A stretch of 64,000 nucleotides of DNA. Origin: Impatiens glandulifera (Eukaryota > Streptophyta > Magnoliopsida > Ericales > Balsaminaceae). A program made the translations under genes and the position numbers. Each line of letters begins with the position of its first letter. The stretch's first letter is position 1. The DNA lies in contig NC_061862.1 in NCBI RefSeq assembly GCF_907164915.1, positions 4,778,358-4,842,357 on the forward strand, in the 5' to 3' direction. Below, piece by piece: positions 11,516 through 23,425 of this stretch. The notes below the pieces were generated by a model. The model saw only the letters and a list, made by a program, of their open reading frames with translations. It ran no database searches and had not been told where the DNA came from.

Positions 11516-13335
11516 ATGTCGTTCGATAGACCTCCAATGCTAGAAGGTAATGATTTTTTCAACTGGAAGGCACGCATGCACCTACACTTAATCACCTTGG
11601 ATGATGAGATGGAGTCCATTCTGGTCGAAGGACCGATTATAATTGATAAGGACAGAAAGGAATGGACAGCTGAAGATAAGAGAAGAAATAACCTAGACAA
11701 CCATGCTAGAAACCGGATCTCTAACAGTGTGGATAGAAACACATACTACGAGATCAGAGACTGCAAAACCGCAAAGGAAACATGGGATACGGTTATTCAG
11801 ATCTTTGAGGGAAATGAAAGAACCAAGGAAAACAAGGTAATGGTAGCTACTTAGAAGTTTGAAAGCATTAAAATGAAACCGGGAGAAATAATGAGAGAAT
11901 ATAGTGACCGGTTCACTGGTGTGTTAGATGAGCTAGCAACTCTTGGCAAGAGGTATGACAACAAGGAGGTCATCATGAAAGCTCTAAGATCTCTTCCAAG
12001 TGCATGGGACATAAAGACAATGGTGATGATGGAATCAAACTGCCTAGGTAAGATGAAGCTACACGATATATTCGAAGATCTTAAGGCGTATGAGTTCGAA
12101 ATGAGATCTAGGACTGAAGAAGAAGTCTCTGCCTCAACCTCAAACAGAGCACTGATCACATCCACAGAACCGGCTGCACCTGCACTTGCACCAGCACCTG
12201 CACCGATCAGAACCGCCGAACAGTTCACAGAGGATGCCATGGAATGCTTGCACAGAAGTTTGGGAGGTTCATGAAGAGAAGTCAACCAACAAACTACAAC
12301 TATGGTGATAAATCCAATGTAAGGTGTTAGAACTACAACTGTTTGGGACATTTCAAGTGGGAATGCAGAAAACCGAGGAGGGATGACCGGAAACCGGACT
12401 ACCAAAATAACCGAAATAACTATCAAGAAACCGGTGAAGGAAGTGAGGTTCAGAAAGCACTGATAGCCGATGATGAAGGAAGCTTATGGGCTCACAGTGA
12501 CAGTGATGATGAACTCACATGCCTCATGGCAAATGAGGAACAAGTATTTGACTCTCCTTGTGAAGAATTTACTAAAGATGAGTTATACAGTGCATTAAAT
12601 GATATGGTAGAAGAGTATAAGAACCTACTAGCCATGTTACCTAAGCAACTCAACTTTAGAACCGACCCTATAGTACCCATTCCGACAGAACCAGAAGTAC
12701 CCGTTATAACCGAACCAGAGGTCATAGAACCTGATGAAATCCCTAGCATAGAAACCGAGTTAGAACCTGAACCACCACTTAAGACCGAACAGTCTAGTGA
12801 ACCAGCTAGAGAACTGACCGAAGAAGAAAATGCTCGACTCCAGTATAAGATTGCCGCATATAAGAGATCTAGTGACATGGTAAAGAAAATGTGTAGTCAT
12901 TACAGACATCCTTTTTGCATGTTCGGCTTAGGATATACAAAGGATAGATCTAAAGACCAAAAGCCCGTAGAGAAAGTAAAGTTTACAAGGAGTAACCTTC
13001 CTCTTATAAGATTCATTAGAAGCTCCTTGACCGCTGAAGAAGAATTGACCGCATATTATACGGAAGAAAAACTAAACTACAATTATGTTGGTCCAACCGA
13101 CTCTGAGAAGTGGCTAGACCCTGAGAAAAGAAAAGACGACCTGCTCAAAAATAGGAGAACCAATCCTCAACCGCATAGGACAAACCACAAAACACCCTCA
13201 TTTAAGACTTTCGTAGAAAAACCGAGATACCCAAAACCGAGTGCCAAAAGAACGGCTAAAACCTTAGCAAAGAAGGCTGTCCGGTTTGTCAAGGTTTGGA
13301 TACCCAAGGGACTAATCGCATGTGGACCCAAGTGA
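11516..13335 (+). pseudogene. gag: A2 gag
   Basis: ATG at 11516 (MSFDRPPMLEGNDF). It matches A1 and D Gag along its length and ends GLIACGPK at 13335. Breaks: TAG at about 11851 where A1 has CAG, a frameshift near 12245, and a TAG inside the zinc knuckle (after the first Cys, about 12328). The long tail after the knuckle (12343-13335) is open. The product would be the capsid/nucleocapsid precursor; this copy cannot make it. Confidence 0.88.
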
Positions 13336-13360
13336 ATGTGGGTACCAAGTAGTTGTAAAT

Positions 13361-16197
13361 ATGTACATTTTACAGGATTTAAAGAAGTGGCTAGGAAACT
13401 CTGAATGGTACTTGGATAGCCGTTGCTCCAGGCATATGACCGGGAACAACAACCTGCTAACCGACATCAGAATAGAAACCGGTGCTCTAATTACCTTCGG
13501 TGACAACTCAAAAGGTAGAACTATGGGCAAGGGTAAGATTGTCCATGGTAACTTGACAATTGATAATGTGCTCTTAGTAGAAAACCTACGTTTTAACTTG
13601 CTAAGCATTAGTCAAATGTGTGATGCTGGATACACGGTAGAATTTCTTAAACATGCATGCTTAGTTAAGAACTCTCAAGGTACCATACTACTAACCGGAA
13701 ATAGGCTAGGAAATATTTACAAGATAGACTGGAAAACTAAGGTAGAATATCTTGTATGCATGATAGCTAAGACCGATCAAACCTGGTTATGGCATAAGAG
13801 ACTAAACCATCTAAACATGAAAACATTAAACTACATTCGCGGTAAAAAGCTAGTTGAAGGTATTTCTGACATAGTATTTAACAAGGATAAGGTTTGTTCA
13901 GCATGTCAAATGGGTAAACAAACTAAGTCAACCTTTAAGAGTAAAGGAAACATTCAATCTAGCCGATGCTTAGATCTCTTACACATGGATTTATTTGGAC
14001 CGATTCAGGTCATTAGCCTAGGAGGTATGTTGTACACCATGGTAGTTATTGATGATTACTCTAGATTTACATGAGTAATATTCTTACCATCCAAACGTGA
14101 AACCGCAGAAAATTTGATCACATTACTTAAACGTTTACAAAATGAAAAATCAACTCGCATTAATAGCATTAGAAGTGATAGAGGTACCGAATTTACCAAT
14201 AGTACTTTAACCGCATTTCTTGATGAATCCGGTATTAGACACGAGTTGTCTAGTGCTAGGACTCCTCAACAAAATGGCCTGGCCGAGAGAAGAAACCGGA
14301 CTCTCAAGGAAGCCGCACGGTCCATGATAGCCGATTCGGGCATTGCTCAGAAATTCTGGGCTGAGACTATCAACACTGCATGCTATACACAAAACCGGTC
14401 TCTAATTAACAAATTTCACAACAAAACACCGTATGAGGTTTACTTTAATAGAGTTTCCAACCTTAAATACCTTAAGATTTTCGGTTGTAAATGCTACATT
14501 CATATAAATGGAAAAACCTATTTATCTACTTTTGATGCGAAAATCGATACTGGGATCATGCTAGGTTACTCAGCAGTGAGTAAAGCATATAGAGTGTATA
14601 ACAATAGAACTTTAACCATGGAGGAATCACTTCACGTGGTTTTCGTTGAATCAGTTGAAAGTAATACTACATCATGCTTTGATCTGCACAACAGATTGGA
14701 AAATACCAATATCCATTCTGATGGTGAGGATGAAGCTCCGGTTTTCAGGCGGTTTGTCCATGACTAAATGGGTAATAATGAAGACGATGGGTATTTAGAA
14801 ATAAACTCAATGAAGACGGTTTGGTCACAAGGAACAAAGCCAGATTAATGGCACAAGGTTACAAACAGGAAGAAGGCATTGATTTTGAAGAATCATTTGC
14901 CCCTGTAGCTAGGATTGAAGCTATTAGGATTTTTCTAGCCTTTGCTGCTTTCAAAAACTTTAAAGTTTTTCAAATGGATGTCAAAAGTGCATTTTTGAAT
15001 GGTGACCTACGTGAAGAGGTGTATGTTGAACAACCACCCGGTTTCAAAAGTACTGAATTCCCAAACCATGTATACCGGTTAAATAAAGCTTTATACGGTC
15101 TAAAGCAAGCACCTAGAGCCTGGTATGACACACTAACCGCATTTTTGTTAGAACATGACTTCACCATCGGTTCGGTGGATAAAACACTTTTCAAGTTTGA
15201 GAAAAAGGGGCATATCTTACTTGTTCAAATCTATGTAGATGATATCATTTTCGGTTCAACCGACCCTAAGTTATGTGACAAATTTTCAACCCTGATGACT
15301 AACAAGTTTGAAATGAGTATAATGGGAGAATTAAGTTTCTTCCTAGGTCTTCAGGTTAAACAACTCGAAGAAGGAACGTTCATTAGCCAACCTAAGTACA
15401 CCAAGGAGCTTCTAAAGAAGTTTGGGATGGACACATGCTCCTCAGCGGCTACTCCAATGAGCTCATCGGTTAAACTGGACAAGGATGATGAGGGTCAATC
15501 GGTAGACCAGATAGCTTACCGGGGCATCATCGGTTCTCTCCTATACCTGACAGCAAGTAGACCGGATATTCTATTTGCAGTCGGTGTGTGTGGAAGGTTT
15601 CAAGCTAATCCAAAAAAATCCCACTACACAGCCGCAAAGAGAATATTAAAATACCTAAAGGGAACTCCTGACGTCGGTCTGTGGTATCCAAAGGATTCAT
15701 CCTTTAATCTAACGAGCTATTCAGATGCAGACTACGCAGGTTGCAAGATTGATAGAAAAAGCACCAGCGGAACATGTCAATTCCTAGGTGACCGGCTTGT
15801 TTCATGGCATAGCAAGAAACAAACATCGGTGGCCACATCCACCGCAGAAGCTGAATACCTGGCGGCCGGAAGCTGTTGCTCACAACTCCTTTGGATCCAA
15901 CAACAACTGATGGACTTCGGTGTCATAGCCGAAGAGTCTCCGATCTTTTATGATAACACAAGTGCCATAGCAATCACCTACAATCCGGTTCTACACTCTA
16001 GAACCAAGCACATTGACATAAAGCACCATTTCATTCGGGAACATGTCATGCTGAAGCATATCCGGCTGGAATACGTACCGACAGATCAACAAGTAGCCGA
16101 TATCTTCACCAAGCCTCTACAGGAAGCTAAGTTCTCTCAATTTAGACTTACTCTCGGTTTAACCGATATTAGTCAGATACTTCCTAAGGATGCTTAA
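13361..16197 (+). pseudogene. pol: A2 pol (protease, integrase, RT, RNase H) with deletion
   Basis: The frame starts at ATG 13361 (MYILQDLKKW), after the gag stop. The protease triad reads DSR instead of DSG. The HHCC domain is at about 13790-13915. Integrase has HMDLFG (about 13984), a TGA for TGG near 14072, SDRGTEF (about 14177) and LAERRNR. Near 14770-14810 about 130 residues are missing relative to D, including the start of RT (the [11 protein letters not shown] region). RT then runs with [15 protein letters not shown] (about 15231) and RNase H ([22 protein letters not shown]), ending ILPKDA at 16197. Sirevirus lineage is indicated by the RT/RNase H wording. Confidence 0.88.
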
Positions 16198-16707
16198 AGG
16201 AATTCGGTTCGGACAGAGAAAACCGGTAGTTCCTCCTAAACTGTTGGATTTCAAATCTTCAAGGTATCTATGGAAGAACTGACTGGTCTATCAGACAGAG
16301 TAAACCGACCGGTTATTTAGTGTTTGCACCAAATAACCGCATCGGGATGAACAACTGATGACTGACCGGTTCGGAAATAGGTTATCTTAGATTATTTGAA
16401 CTTCAAACAAAAGTGGAATATTTATCTATGTTTAAGCTTATCTGTTCTTAAACATTTCCTTTTCAAAGTAAACTGGTCACACCTAAAAAGACGTGAAGAT
16501 TCGATATCTTTCATGGTCCAGGTCTATGACCAACACCCTTAGGCTGTAGACATGCTTATTTTATGCAAAGCCTTTTCCCCTCTGGATAATAGACATTATC
16601 ACCTGTGATACCTGGATAATAGGGTTCTCTCTCCACTAGTATATAAGATGAACAAACCTTAATCAAAACAATCACAAGTCATAACTCATTCCATCACTAA
16701 GACAAAA
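16198..16707 (+). promoter_or_regulatory. A2 pol-aORF1 spacer: hairpin, conserved block, TATA box
   Basis: It holds an inverted repeat (GGTTATTT with AAATAACC, 16311-16338) and a roughly 70-base block (16482-16552) conserved in B and D with cores CCTAAAAAGACGTGAAGAT and TATGACCAACACC. TATATAAG at 16640-16647 lies about 68 bases before the aORF1 ATG. This looks like an internal promoter for aORF1. Confidence 0.6.
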
Positions 16708-17469
16708 ATGTCTCAGTTTCCAAATATCTTCCAAGTAGACTTCAAATCTGCGAAGAGCACTGAACACTACGATGTGTTCAAAATGATCAAATCTCTTGAA
16801 GACACAGGTCTTTAATACTTCCTGGATGACAAGCATGTCATCTATCTAGAATTTGTTCTAGAGTTCCTGTACAACGCAAGGGTCTTCAAAGGCACACCGC
16901 ACTTTGACACCCATATCCAGTCAAAGGTGGGCGGTATAGTATTCGACTTTATGGAGAATGACTTTGGGAGGTGCTTTGGCTTGCCAAAGCAAGGTTTAAC
17001 AGATCTTAACGTTCCGGCCGACTTAAAGACCGAGATCTCTCTAACCTTTGCCCGGTCTAACCAACCGGTCGATGACCATGGCACAAAGTCATTATTGAGG
17101 GCTGAATATCAGCTCCTCAATGACGTGATAGGTCGAAGCATCTTAGGAAGAGATGTGACGAATACCTACTGTACCGCTTCTTTTAACATGATGGCTGCCA
17201 TAACCACCGGGACACCGGTTAACTGGTCAAGAGTACTGTTCGACGTTCTAATCTGGATGATTAGCGTTCGAATAGTCGGCCTCGTTCCCCAGTTGAGCTG
17301 TCTGCTTCTTGAGCTTGGCGTACCGACCTGTCCAGGCGAAGGTCTGAATCAAGCTTAAGTGCTAACTAAGGAAGTAACCGACTCCTTCTATGATCGGTTC
17401 GAGAAGGATTGGAAGAGGAGGAACCGTCGCAACAACCCCAACGGTGCGGTCACATCCAACGGTTATTAA
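16708..17469 (+). pseudogene. A2 aORF1 (accessory gene 1)
   Basis: ATG at 16708 (MSQFPNIFQVDF), 253 codons to TAA at 17467. Two in-frame TAA codons (16813 and 17356) replace the Gln codons of D and B. Conserved features are the early VDF, RCFGLPKQG, LRAEYQLLNDVIGRSIL and NWSRVLFDVL, then a charged C-terminus. There is no signal peptide or clear membrane span. Resemblance in layout to the plant transposon protein domains found in other plant elements is possible but unproven. Role unknown. Confidence 0.8.
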
Positions 17470-17937
17470 GTCACTCCTTTCTACACCCGGTCATTTTGCT
17501 GCACGCACCGGGTGTATCTTTGTTCAACATCTTTATGATCATTCGGTTTTATCTATGTTATTTGCGGTTTTAGTCTAAGTCATCCTCGGTGTGTATCGGT
17601 TACTCTTCAATGGGTTATTAATGAAAAGTAATATTTAATTAATGCAGTAACCCCCAACCACCTGAGTAATCAATACCCAACTAACTTGGTTACTTTTCAA
17701 CCAAATCCCACCTCGAGCTCCGCGATTAATTAAAAGTAACTCTTTCCCAATGCGTTTTGGAAACATAAATATTCTCTTCCTTAATGAGACAACACTGATA
17801 TTCAATGCTAATATTTTTCCTCCAAAACCGATCCTATATAAAGGGCTATCCTCTAATCAACTCAACACATCCTAAACACAAAAACTCTCTTGAAATCTCT
17901 TGAGCTCTCCCTCTCTCTTTTCGCAAAAGCTCTAACC
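17470..17937 (+). promoter_or_regulatory. A2 aORF2 upstream region with TATA box
   Basis: No gene lies here. TTTTTCCTCCAAAA (17814-17827) is followed by TATATAAAG (17835-17843), about 95 bases before the aORF2 ATG. The same pair occurs before aORF2 in B and D. Confidence 0.65.
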
Positions 17938-18638
17938 ATGCCAAGCCGAACCTTAGGAAATTTCTTGAGCATCGACTTCGACTCATGTATGGAACATTGG
18001 GACGGAGAAACAAAAGAGGTCATGTTTGAAGCTCTCACTAACATCGGCCTTCAAACATTTCTCGAAGAATTCGGTCCCATTCTGATTGAGGATGTTAAGA
18101 CCTTCTTTCGAAGCGCTTGCATCAGGGCAACTATATCGTCTCTACGGTGAGAGACCACACTTTCTAGCTTGATGAAGCCGAATTTGCCTCCATGTTCAAC
18201 TTGCCCACAGAAGGGTTTTCTAACTTCCCAACCCTGGTGGGAAGTGCCGCAGCCGACCACGCACTGTTCTTCTCTGGAACCGATGTTCCAGTGGAAAAAG
18301 ATGGGTTAAAAACCCGCCTTGCTCATCACATTCAACTCCTTCTAGAGATTGTGACTCGCTCCATTATCTGTCAGTCCCCAAACCAGCGCTACTCTAAGAA
18401 CACATACAACATAATGACCCATATTGTTAGCAACACGGCCATCAATTGGTCAACGGTCATTTTTCAGAACCTGAAGAACATGGTGCTAACCAAGAAAGGT
18501 CTCGGTTATGCTCCTCACATCAGCCGGCTTATTCTCAAATACCGCCCTGAATTTGGACCGGGCACACCGGTATCCTCTTCAAACATTCTTGACATGGATG
18601 GGATGGAAGATAGGTTCTCTAAGGTCGTTATTACATAA
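17938..18638 (+). pseudogene. A2 aORF2 (accessory gene 2)
   Basis: ATG at 17938 (MPSRTLGNFLSIDFDS), ending VVIT at 18638, about 233 codons. A frameshift near 18120-18150 plus a stop in HTF*LDEAEF break it. Conserved with D: MFNLPTEGFSNFP, LLLEIVTRSII, INWSTVIFQNL, FGPGTP. The same landmarks sit at the same spacing in aORF1 and in the N-terminus of aORF3, so the three genes appear paralogous. Function unknown. Confidence 0.8.
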
Positions 18639-19311
18639 GTTAGCCTTATTTCTTATGTATTTCCATTTTCCAACCGATTCTTTTATCGGTTTCTATCTTG
18701 TATTTTTTGTTCTTTCAATGAAATTCTATTTCAAGTCTAAAATAACCGGGGTCAACAAAATAATCAGAATCTAAGTAACCGGTTAACATTGCAAAGTAAC
18801 CGCGCTCATATCCGGTATCAAAGAAAACCGCTTAAACTCAAAAGATTGCAAAAATTATGTTTATTCAATAACCGGTTAAATTTCGATAACCAAACTCTCC
18901 GGTTAAAAGAAAAACACCGCAGCATCATCAAAGTCGAAATCGAAAACTTTGGAGGGAAATTTCCCGCCCAAAGAGCTTCCGTTCAAAATTACCGCTCATT
19001 TGGCGCCTGTAGTTTGCCGCCTTTTTGGCTTCCCGCCCCTTGATTCGCACCTCTAAAATTACCGCCATCTGATTCCAGCCGTTTCGATTACCGCCTTTTG
19101 GCTTCCCGCCCACGGTTTGCCGCCGTTTCGGCTTGGAGGGAAAACTCCCGCCAAAAGTTGATGGGACGGTCGGGTTTCCGAACCGCACCTATAAAAAGGG
19201 CTCTTGGACATTTCATTTCATTCTTGCGCGAAACAGCTTTCTCTCTCTAAGCTCTCAAATTCTCTTAGCGGTCATTTACTCTTGTTCTTCAAAACCTCTC
19301 AATCATCTAAG
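18639..19311 (+). promoter_or_regulatory. A2 aORF3 upstream region: E2F-like sites and TATA box
   Basis: TTTCCCGCC lies at 18960-18968, with further TTCCCGCC copies at 19030-19037 and 19103-19110 and several ACCGCC/GCCGCC words. TATAAAAA at 19190-19197 is about 115 bases before the ATG. TTTCCCGCC fits the E2F consensus TTTSSCGC. Equivalent sites precede aORF3 in B and D. Confidence 0.6.
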
Positions 19312-22300
19312 ATGGGTCGAGGCTCGGCTTTGTTCAAACACATGACTCAGGTGGATTTCGAGGAAATCCGACAAAAGGGCACGCCTGCAGCAAAGGAAGT
19401 CATTAAACGGGTAACCGAAGCCGGACTTGAGTATTTTCTCGGCGGTCCATTTATTCTATACAGAGAAGCGGTTGAAGAATTCTTCAACACCGCAACTCTA
19501 TCTGGCGACAAGATCACCGCGACTGTTAGCGGTACTGAATTCGAGATAACCGAAGAATCGGTTGCGGAGAGCCTACGCCTTCCAACAGACGGCCAAGATG
19601 CCTTGTTGGATCTAGAACCAACAACGTTCGAGGCAGCCTGCCAGATTCTCTCAGCAACCAAGGAACTGGTGAAAGTATCCGGTAAGAAAGCGACACTGCG
19701 ACCGGAGTACATACCGCTTTGTGACATCTTCACAAAGTCGGTTCAGGCAAGAGGTGAAAATGACAACAGCCTCACCAAGGCCAAGATCGAGATGCTAGTC
19801 GGTTTGATACAAGGTACGAAGGTCAACTGGGCGAAAGAAATATTCCACAACTTGAAAGACATGGTGAATCCGGACTCCGCATGGTCATGGGGATACGCCA
19901 TCCCTCTTGGAAAAATCCTGCTCCATCATCACATCAACACCGGTCCTGGTGTCATTATCCCATCGAGTAGGTTAATAAGATCCAAACATTTCCCGGAGAG
20001 GAAGCAGTCGGCCCCCGGTTCCACAGGTGGCCAAAAGAAGAAATCTGCCGCCAAAAAACCGGCCCCAGCACAAGAAAAATCCGGAAGCAAGGACAAGGAG
20101 AAGATAGTATTCTCGGATGAGGAAGAATCGGCTTCCATGTCTGACCGTGATAGAAAAATTAAGTAGATTAATTTTGGAACCGGCCAGACAAACTAAACAG
20201 AAGTTAAATTTCATGTGCAGGTACTTAACAAACCGGAACCGGAAATCTTGCATCAATAAACGGTTGCTACTACTTCAAAGAAACCAGCCTCAAGTGATCA
20301 AGTCAAAAGATCACAGGAACCGGCTTCACTATCTCAAGCAACCGGTTAACGAAGAACAAAAGATTACACTCCAACCGGATCATAATGCACAAGACACAGA
20401 AATCGGAAAGTACAGATCAAAAGTCAGAAGATTCAAATCTCAAGAGTGACGTACCATGACGGAAGAAACGTGTCTTGAAAGAATAAAAGAAGATCGGATC
20501 CGATCAGAAGCATGCGAGGAAAGCAATGATGCTTTGCTGATCCGATGCTGACAACCGGAGGCGGATGTTAAACACGTGTATCAATCTGAAAACCGCCTAT
20601 GTCATCATATGCTCAGAGTCACCTGCATGAATGACAGGTGTTGAGGAAGTTGAAGCGTGCAAGCAACCTTTCTGCAAACAGGCGTGATGACGATCAACCA
20701 ATCCAGAAGAGAGAGAAGAAAGTAACCGTTGGCTACTTTCAGCTATAAAAGGAAGACGGATCGTCTTCATTCAACGCAGTTCGGTACTTGTAGTTGTGAG
20801 CATCATAAATTCAAAAAGTCATAAAGCATTAAATTCTAGAGAGATAAAGTCCTGTATTCTAAAGCCGGTGTGCCTAAAACCGGAAGTTCTTTGTGTGTGT
20901 TTGTATTGAGTAGTTGTATTACATCAAAGGGTGAGTTTGGTGTAACCGGCGAGTAGCGAAGTTGGGCTCGACCGGAAGTGTAATTGTAACTCTAAAGAGT
21001 TAGTGGAGATCATTCTCATAACCTGAGAAGAAGGGGTGACGTAGGAGGGTTTACTCCGAACATCCATAAACAAATTTCCTTGTCTCGTGTTCTTTCATTC
21101 GCTTTCATTTCCCTCTTTCTAAACGTAAACCGCAAACTAATCATTCTTCTAAAACCGGTCACTCACCTCCATTAAACCGACTCCTTCTTAAACATCATCT
21201 AAAGTCGCAAACGTTGCTTCAACCTGAAACAGACATTTCCGCCCTTGAACCCGGTTCAAGAGTTTGTGACAGGTTGTGCAGTGCTGAGAACGGTTTTAGT
21301 CTCTAACCGGACTATCACCAAGTTGTGTGTTGTGTAAGAGGCCACCCTTACCTTGAAATCGGAAAACACCCCGGTCCTCCAAGGGCGTCCCCGATCCTAA
21401 CAGACCGAACCGAGTCACAGAAAACTGGGGAAAATCCTTCCGATAGAGAAGGACCAAATGAGGAAGAAGACTCGGGTGCAAGTCCTGATAACACCGGTGC
21501 GGCAAGTCCTGAGCACGCCGAGGCCGGTGGAGACAGTAGTGAGGAGGAGGAGGCTAACCCTGAAGACGACCAGAAGAAGGCCAATATTATAGCACGCTAG
21601 ATCTTGGAGGACATTGAACTACAAGTTCAAGCGGTTGGCGCATTATACCGGGAATGGCACGAGTACCGATTCAACAAACTTTTCAAAAACATATTACCGG
21701 GCTTAACCGACGAACAATGTTTCAGAAGGCTGAAGGAGATAGAGGAAACAATCATGAGCCTCACAAATGCCGAAACTCTTAACGAAGCCTTGGACCGATG
21801 CGCCAACGTGAGGCCGCAAGCTCGGCTACAAAAGATAACGTCATGAATCGTAAGCTTAAGGAAATGTACGTCGAGGGAACACCGGAGGCTAACTTACAGT
21901 TCTTGGTGTTAGAAAGGCTTGAGATAGCGAAAGGAGAATTCGCTGAAGAAATAGAGCGGCTTGAGGCGGTAGTCAAACAGCGAGAAAAACCGCACTCTCC
22001 AGCCCCTGCGACCAATGACGATCAGAATCATGGTGCAACGCCTCCTCTGGAGGATTAGGTGACAAATGAAGCCGACGAAAGGATAGAGGCTCCTTTCACC
22101 GAGCAACCTAGGGTTTCCGAACCGGACATTACAGAAGAAAGGGTTAAGTCCCTTATTCAAGTGTTTTCAGACTCAACGGTTCACCCATTGGAGGAGAAAA
22201 TCAAGAAAACCGTGAGCCTGGCACTCCGGTTCGCCAACAAGACGAGGAATGATCTCGTAAAGGCAGATGACCGGATCACAGCCATCGAAGCTGACTATCG

Positions 22301-23105
22301 GGACGAAGCGGTTTTGCGCAACAATCAACTTCAACAAACCAAGGCCTTGGAAGAAAAGACCTCAAAGATAGCAGATGACTTGGATCGGCTTGAAAGGGAA
22401 ACCGATCAAGGATTCACAGAGGTAGATGAGGACCTAGGATGGAGGGTCACAGATCTGGAAGACAAAAATGCGAGCCTTGAAAACCGCAACGACAGACTTG
22501 AAGCCGATCTCAAGGCGCTCACCGCACAAGTAGATGAATTACTCAAGGCCAAGTTGAATGCGGATCTAGTGGTTGTGGAGGCAAACGCCCGAGCGGCTAA
22601 GGAAGTCCAGGATGCGCTGAACGAAGAAGCGCGAAGAGAAAAGGAGCCTCCGCGACTATCTGAAGAAGAAATAGCCGAGCGGGAACGAATCACAGCGGCT
22701 AAGTATCCGGACCTTGCAAAGTCCATAGCGGTTCAAGCGGCCAAAGAGGCAGAGCGGTTCAATGCACAAAAACAAGGGCTCGAAGAATTTGCAACCGCTC
22801 ACAAGAAGAAGAAAAAGGCAGCATCCTCCTCTTCGGCTCCGGTGAAACGAAAGAGGAAGGTTTCGGCAAGAAAATTGTTGGAGAGGATCACCGAAACAAA
22901 TGTCAATACTCCACCGCAATCCGAAGATGAAGATGAAGAGCATCTGGTGGAGCGTTTTACGAGACAGCGAGTCTCCGAAACGATTCCAGTCAGCACGGTT
23001 GGTCAACCGCAAGCTGGAGGCTCATCCTCAAGACCGGAGCAACCGGTTAAGAGAAAACGGACCAAGGATATGATGACCAGCTTCAACTTCTCCGACTCAG
23101 AATAG
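19312..23105 (+). pseudogene. A2 aORF3 (accessory gene 3), interrupted by a solo LTR
   Basis: ATG at 19312 (MGRGSALFKHMTQVDFEEI). The N-terminal domain has EEFFNTA, LRLPTDG and NWAKEIF. Lysine-rich and acidic segments follow to 20142, then the solo LTR, whose removal with one target duplication (1260 bases) keeps the frame. Next are an acidic segment, a helical region (LYREWHEYRFNKLFKN), a long coiled coil (about 22150-22800) and basic clusters (KKKKK, KRKRK, KRKRTK), ending FNFSDSE at 23105. Breaks: TAG at 21598, a frameshift near 21845, and TAG at 22056. D keeps the same architecture intact. A nuclear location is inferred from the basic clusters. Confidence 0.82.
20148..21402 (+). repeat. 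Solo LTR of a related copia family (1255 bp)
   Basis: It starts TGATAG, ends CTAACA, and is flanked by GACCG at 20143-20147 and 21403-21407. It contains a TATA box TATAAAAGG (20744-20752) and the family leader block (GGGGTGACGTAGGAG about 21033). Its body is diverged from the A2 LTRs, so it comes from a related family. No internal sequence is left, as after LTR-LTR recombination. Confidence 0.9.
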
Positions 23106-23238
23106 GGGCTCACTTTCCTTAAACTATGTTTATTTATGTGTCTATTTTCGGTTATTTCTCTATATATATAAAGCTATTTTTGAAACCGGCCTATACTTGC
23201 ATCTTTACATAGTTTTGATAATTTTAAATAAAATAATC

Positions 23239-23425
23239 AAAAGCGAGAAATTGATAAGATAAAAGATAATAAACCTACCAAATTTTTTCTCAAAATTTTT
23301 ACAAAATTTTCGAAAAATTCTCCCAAGTCAGTTTCAAAAATCCGGTCAAAACAAAGAACCGGCCTACGTTTGTAAACTTACATAGTTTTGATAATTTTAA
23401 ATAAAATAATCAAAAAGGGAGAAAT
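23239..23425 (+). promoter_or_regulatory. A2 polypurine tract and upstream PPT-like copy
   Basis: AAAAAGGGAGAAAT at 23412-23425 abuts the 3' LTR and is the PPT. A degenerate copy, AAAAGCGAGAAAT, at 23239-23251 is followed by TGATAAGATAAAA, resembling the LTR start, 174 bases upstream. The flanking ATAGTTTTGATAATTTTAAAT is repeated too. D has the same arrangement. Confidence 0.75.
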
